Shown: positions 60,302-64,000 of the stretch, piece by piece
How the letters are laid out: every line of letters begins with the position of its first letter
Numbering within the stretch: the stretch's first letter is position 1
From: Emiliania huxleyi CCMP1516
Lineage: Eukaryota; Haptophyta; Isochrysidales; Noelaerhabdaceae
Assembly (NCBI RefSeq): GCF_000372725.1
Contig: NW_005200088.1
Span: forward strand, 153,709 to 217,708
DNA: 64,000 nt
Direction: 5' to 3'
Notes under the pieces: model-generated
What the model was told of the DNA's origin: nothing
What the model saw: the letters and a program-made list of their open reading frames with translations, nothing else
The model's database searches: none
Program-made: the position numbers and the translations under genes

Positions 60302-61435
60302 TTATTTATTTATGGCACTACACAGGTACATCCGCGCCGTCGCCATCGGCGCCACCGCCTGCCACGCGTTGGTGGCCGGGTCGTACCGCTCCACCGAGCT
60401 GAGGAGGCCGTCGTTGTACCCGCCCACAGCATACAGCTTGCCGTCGAGCACCGCCACGGCGTGATGGCACCGAGCCGTCGCCATCGGCGCCACCGCCTCC
60501 CACGCGTTCGTCACGGGATCGTACCGCTCCACCGAGCTGAGGATGCCGTCGTGACCACGCCCGCCAGCAGCGTACAGCTTGCCGTCGAGCACCGCCACGG
60601 CGAGCCTGCTCCGAGCCTCCGCCATCGGCGCCACCTCCTCCCACGCGTCCAAGGCCGGGTCGTACCGCTCGACTGAGCTGAGGAAGACGCCGTTGTAGCC
60701 GCCCACAGCGTACAGCTTGCCATCGAGCACCGCCACGGCGTGATTCTCGCGTGCTGTCGCCATCGGCGCCACCGCCTCCCACGCGTTCGCAGCCGGGTCG
60801 TACCGCTCCACGAGGAGGCCGTCGTCGTCATCGCCTCCCACAGCGTACAGCTTGCCGTCGAGCACCGCCACGTCGTGGTTCTCGCGTGGTGTCACCATCG
60901 GCGCCACCGCCTCCCACGCGTTTGCAGCCAAGTCGTACCGCTCCACCAGGTTGGAAGTTGCGTCGTCCTCAATCTCGCCGCCCGCTGCGTAGAGCTTGCC
61001 GTCGAGCACCGCCGTGCCGAAAAACTTTCGTGCCGTCAGCATCGGCGCCATCGCCTCCTCCTCCCACTCATTTGTTGAAGGGTCGTACCGCTCCAGCGAG
61101 CTGAGGAACTCGCCATCGATGTCATCGCTGCCGATCACGACCAGGCGCGGCCTCTCGCGCTTCTTCAGCGTCTCCTTCCAGCCGCGGCACCACGCGCGGC
61201 ACGTCCCCTTGGCGGCGTGCTCCGTGGTCGGCAGCTGGGCGAGGATGTGCGGGGCGAGGTCCGGCGAGAGGAGGACCTCGGAGAGGATCCACTCGGGCTG
61301 CTCCACGAGCCGAGCGGCGTGCTCCTCCGCCACGCGCAGCGCGGCGTCGCTCGCGCCCGCCTGCGCCTCGATGATGGCGCACAGCTGCGCTGGCGAGAGG
61401 CCCGCGACGCGGGCGCCGATGCGGTGCGAGGCCAT
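60302..61435 (-). CDS. F-box-like / kelch-repeat protein, copy 3
   Basis: ATG 61435 (MASHRIGARVAGLSPAQLCA); a preceding in-frame MY codon pair is ignored by analogy with the other copies. The F-box-like region is nearly identical to copies 1 and 2. Six kelch blades follow, such as LVERYDPAANAWEAVAPMAT and AVLDGKLYAVGGYNGVFLSS, then the end ARMYLCSAINK. One blade lacks its SS linker (DDDGLLVERYD), a two-residue shortening. It is single-exon. The blades are more like copy 2 than copy 1 in places, suggesting gene conversion or recent duplication. Confidence 0.85.
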   Translation of the reverse strand: MASHRIGARVAGLSPAQLCAIIEAQAGASDAALRVAEEHAARLVEQPEWILSEVLLSPDLAPHILAQLPTTEHAAKGTCRAWCRGWKETLKKRERPRLVVIGSDDIDGEFLSSLERYDPSTNEWEEEAMAPMLTARKFFGTAVLDGKLYAAGGEIEDDATSNLVERYDLAANAWEAVAPMVTPRENHDVAVLDGKLYAVGGDDDDGLLVERYDPAANAWEAVAPMATARENHAVAVLDGKLYAVGGYNGVFLSSVERYDPALDAWEEVAPMAEARSRLAVAVLDGKLYAAGGRGHDGILSSVERYDPVTNAWEAVAPMATARCHHAVAVLDGKLYAVGGYNDGLLSSVERYDPATNAWQAVAPMATARMYLCSAINK

Positions 61436-61811
61436 GTACAAGAGGCCCCGGGGGGGGCCGCGCGGCGTGAAATTCTTTTTTACATTACTTCGATATTCTT
61501 TTGCACACGCCTGGGTGAGGGTTACCCTGCAGTACGTGCTCCAAGTGCGACGACGGAAGAGACGGCAAAAAATCTGATTAATTCAATTTCAGATTTTGCA
61601 GACCCCCCCGCACCCGCACCCCCCATCCCGGCCACCCTACACACTCGAGTCTCGACTCTACCTAGCAGGTGGCACAGCGGCGTGGAGAAAGAGAAAGCAA
61701 TCGGGAGCCCTTCCCACATCCCATCTCAAAGGCTGGCGCGAGTGTTGAGAAATCTACCAACAGCTGCGTGCCGTCGTGTTCGCGTGCGTGCCCCCGCCCG
61801 ACGCAGACTCT

Positions 61812-63605
61812 TTAGTCGACGCGGAGCGCGTCCAGCGCCTCCTGCAGCTCCGTCACCTGGTCGAGCGCGTCGCCGAGCAAGCCCTTCGCCACGCCCAGAT
61901 TCCGCAGCTGCTCCACGCCGCCGCTCGCCCGCACCTCGGTGGCGTTGTCCGCCACGTAGCGGCGGCACTGCGCGAGGAGCCGCCCGTCGCCCATCGTGTG
62001 CGCCGCCTCGAGCAGCGGCACGGCGGTCTCCGCCACGACGCTCTGCTGCAGCGCCTGCGCGCAGAGCAGCTCGAGGCGCGGCACCTGGTACATCTGCGCC
62101 AGCTGCCGCAGGGCGAGCGCGCGCTGCACTCTGCCGCCCTCCTCCTCGCCGAGGTCGAGCTCGTCGGCAAAGAGGTAGTCGACGAGGGCGGTGAAGGTGG
62201 CGAGGTCGGCATGGGGCACCGTGACCTCGGCGGCGTCGCGCTCCTTCATGCCGGCGCCAAACATGGTCCGAAAGTAGTCGGACCGCACGCAGAGCACATT
62301 CTTGCTCACGTGCTCGAGGCGCTGCCGGCCTCGGCCAACCACGAAGGTGACCATCCCCTGCGGGAGGGTGGCGTCGCCCCGCGCCTTCTTCAGGTCGGCG
62401 GGCAGGGTGGAGGGCGGGACCACGATCGGCGCAAAGGCAAACGCGTCCGGCGGCGGCGGCGGCACCAGGCAGACCAAGCAGAGGAGCGCGCTGCTGGGGG
62501 CGCCCGATCGGACCAGGAGCGTGCTGCCGTCTGCGCTCATGGCGACGCCGCCGGGGAAGGACAGCTGCGCCGACTTGCTGACGCCATCGGCGCTGCCCCA
62601 GCCCTTGCCAGCAAGAGTGGTCACTGCGCGACCGACCACCTCCACCCGGCGGATCTTGTGCCCGCTAAAGTCGGTCACAAACAGCGCGCTGCCGTCGGGG
62701 CTCATGGCGATGCCGATTGGGGCGTGGAACCGCGCCGTGTTGCCTGCCCCATCAGTCCCGCCCCTCCTTCCGCATCCCGCGAGCGTGGTCACTGCGCCAT
62801 TCAACACTTCCACTCGCCGGACCTTGTCGCTGCCGCAATCCGCCACGAAGAGCGCGCGGCCGTCCGGGCTGAGGGCGAGACCGTACGGGTACTGGAACCG
62901 CGCCGCATCGCCCACGCCGTCAATGCTGCCATGGCCGACGCCCCCCGCGAGCGTCGTCACCGCGCCACTCGCCACGTCCACCCGCCGGATCCTGGCGTTG
63001 CCGGTGTCTGCGACGAAGAGCGTGCCGCCGTCCGGGCTGAGGGCGAGGTATGTCGGGCCGTTGAAATGCGCTGCGACGCCCACGCCATTAGCGCTGCCGC
63101 TGGAGCCGCTGCCCGCGAGAGTGGTGAGCGTGCCCGTGGCTGCCTCCACCTTCCGGATCGCTTGCCCGCGACAGTCCGCCACGAAGAGCGTGCTGCCGTC
63201 GGGGCTGACAGCAATGCCTTCGAACCTGCCGCCTTCCGGGCAGGTTGCCACGCTGCGCACACTGAGCGAGTGGCGGCTCGGCTCGTACATCCGGTCGAGC
63301 GGCTCTTCCCCACCCGCCGAGAGGTGAAGCACCGAGCCACCGGTCGCGAGATACCAGGCGCCTGCGCCATCGCTTGCGACGCCGTGCACGTCGAGCGATG
63401 CCAGAGGCCCGTCATCGGGCAGCGTGAAGACCTGGCCGACGACGGGCGCGCCAAAGATGGGCGTCTCAAAGCCCGCCGCGACGCAGAACGCCGCCGCCGC
63501 CGCCGCCGCCGCCGCCTCCTCCTCCTCCTCCTCCTCCTCCTCCTCCTCCTCCTCCTCCTCCTCTCCGTCGCAGGCGGTGCGGGCGCGCTTGGAGGCGGAT
63601 GCCAT
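61812..63605 (-). CDS. NHL-repeat propeller + BTB/POZ protein
   Basis: ATG 63605 begins MASASKRARTACDG, a poly-Glu/poly-Ala tract, then five to six NHL blades of the form GIAVSPDGSTLFVADCRGQA IRKVEAATGTLTTLAGSGSS (residues ~130-370). A BTB/POZ domain follows (VLCVRSDYFRTMFGAGMKER, ALVDYLFADELDL), with a BACK-like helical C-terminus (VPRLELLCAQALQQSVV, LLEAAHTMGDGRLLAQCRRY). BTB proteins commonly act as cullin-3 adaptors, with the propeller as substrate reader. The order NHL then BTB is uncommon. It is single-exon, 597 residues, with stop TAA at 61812-61814. Upstream of its start no other gene is seen to the end of the window. Confidence 0.85.
   Translation of the reverse strand: MASASKRARTACDGEEEEEEEEEEEEEEEEAAAAAAAAAFCVAAGFETPIFGAPVVGQVFTLPDDGPLASLDVHGVASDGAGAWYLATGGSVLHLSAGGEEPLDRMYEPSRHSLSVRSVATCPEGGRFEGIAVSPDGSTLFVADCRGQAIRKVEAATGTLTTLAGSGSSGSANGVGVAAHFNGPTYLALSPDGGTLFVADTGNARIRRVDVASGAVTTLAGGVGHGSIDGVGDAARFQYPYGLALSPDGRALFVADCGSDKVRRVEVLNGAVTTLAGCGRRGGTDGAGNTARFHAPIGIAMSPDGSALFVTDFSGHKIRRVEVVGRAVTTLAGKGWGSADGVSKSAQLSFPGGVAMSADGSTLLVRSGAPSSALLCLVCLVPPPPPDAFAFAPIVVPPSTLPADLKKARGDATLPQGMVTFVVGRGRQRLEHVSKNVLCVRSDYFRTMFGAGMKERDAAEVTVPHADLATFTALVDYLFADELDLGEEEGGRVQRALALRQLAQMYQVPRLELLCAQALQQSVVAETAVPLLEAAHTMGDGRLLAQCRRYVADNATEVRASGGVEQLRNLGVAKGLLGDALDQVTELQEALDALRVD
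63483..63562 (-). repeat. (GCC)n/(TCC)n triplet run in coding DNA
   Basis: It encodes the poly-Glu and poly-Ala tracts near the N-terminus of the NHL-BTB protein, read on the minus strand. Confidence 0.9.
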
Positions 63606-64000
63606 GTACCGGTACCGGTACTCGAGTATGACTGCCGACGGCTGAGACCGGCAGCGCCTTGACCTCGGTGTTTACTGTGAACGATGGGAGCTTGGTTGTG
63701 AACAGAGCGAAGGCGGCTTCTCTCGGTCGTCGTACTTTTCTCTCGGTCGTCGCTTTTAGTTTAATGCGAGACAGGGTTCTTTTTTAGCCTGGCGAAAAGG
63801 GCTATATGCGTGGCGTGCGAGCTAGGAAGCGAGCCTCAAGGTGTAGCCAACATCCACCTTTTCGTGGAAAAAGAACTTAGAAAAGAAAAACGTATCCAGG
63901 ATTGCCGCTGTGTTTGCCGCTGTATTTAGTATCGCCCCCAACCCTTCGACAGCTTTCATGGCGGCCCCCCGGCGGGGGGCGTTTGTGGTCGACAAGTCTT
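63606..64000. other. 5' flank of NHL-BTB gene, no gene seen
   Basis: Two copies of TTCTCTCGGTCGTCG lie at about 63718 and 63738. The rest is lower-GC sequence without recognised features. Confidence 0.4.

Noticed and set aside
1-64000. Dinoflagellate origin (GC/GA donors, AG|G acceptors)
   Set aside because: No spliced-leader relic (CCGTAGCCATTTTGGCTCAAG-type, in parts) was seen at gene starts and composition is more GC-rich than usual there; kept only as an alternative to haptophyte.
1-64000. CRISPR arrays, bacterial operons, rRNA genes
   Set aside because: The tandem arrays present (71-bp, 72-bp, 12-bp) have no unique spacers, genes are intron-bearing and eukaryotic, and no rRNA core sequences were recognised.

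Overview
The window looks like nuclear DNA of a GC-rich unicellular alga. It carries intron-bearing genes for eukaryote-only proteins: exportin-6, density-regulated protein DENR, a Hippo/MST-type kinase, a bifunctional PFK-2-type enzyme, a class II trehalose-phosphate synthase, a GT29 sialyltransferase, F-box/kelch proteins and RCC1 proteins. The mix of short introns with GT, GC and GA donors, AG|G acceptors, extreme GC bias and large kelch/RCC1/ankyrin families fits a haptophyte (Emiliania-like) best. Dinoflagellates also use GC/GA donors, but I saw no relic of their spliced leader. The organism call is inference.

Layout. 1-1680 is a (GGN)n purine-rich array. 2.1-3.6 kb holds an RCC1 fragment running into a truncated DUF1295-EXPERA membrane protein. 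3.9-8.0 kb is a PFK-2/FBPase-2-like gene with an eroded phosphatase site. 9.3-12.2 kb holds two Golgi-type enzymes on the minus strand, a sulfotransferase and a sialyltransferase. 13.7-16.7 kb is a candidate receptor with a C-type lectin ectodomain, a multi-pass membrane part and a TIR-like domain. 16.7-18.5 kb is a repeat nest: a 1.6-kb foldback element with perfect 28-bp inverted ends inserted in a (TTACC)n-tailed repeat. 18.7-24.7 kb (minus) is a PX-TPS-TPP fusion. 24.7-27.3 kb is repeat-rich and gene-poor. 27.3-34.5 kb has an F-box/kelch gene divergent from exportin-6. 34.8-36.4 kb is a full RCC1 gene and 38.3-39.8 kb an ankyrin gene. 40-44 kb is mobile-element territory (DUF7869 transposase, cysteine-peptidase-like ORF, hairpin repeats). 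44.4-51.3 kb holds FkbM methyltransferase, OPR-like, SPRY, kelch and SET-domain genes. 52-57.2 kb holds a Hippo-like kinase and a Gly-rich/helical gene. 57.8-63.6 kb holds DENR, a third kelch gene and an NHL-BTB gene.

Main discovery. Nearly every intron I can place is bounded by a direct repeat: the first 10-30 nt of the intron copy the first 10-30 nt of the downstream exon, and both copies sit just after AG or G (exon...|GN...intron...AG|GN...). Donors are GT, GC or GA, and most introns are 64-77 nt. Some introns are tandem stacks of two to four such units, and two contain amplified 71-72-bp arrays that carry the donor side. Intron interiors come from a few filler families reused in unrelated genes: AT-rich TTAATTA blocks, GACACTTCCTA repeats, CTCGGCTGCA minisatellites, and a ~30-nt cassette ending in TGTGARCAG with an inverted repeat. 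All 11 cassette copies point the same way as the host gene. This looks like recent, ongoing intron gain by local duplication and/or introner-like insertion.
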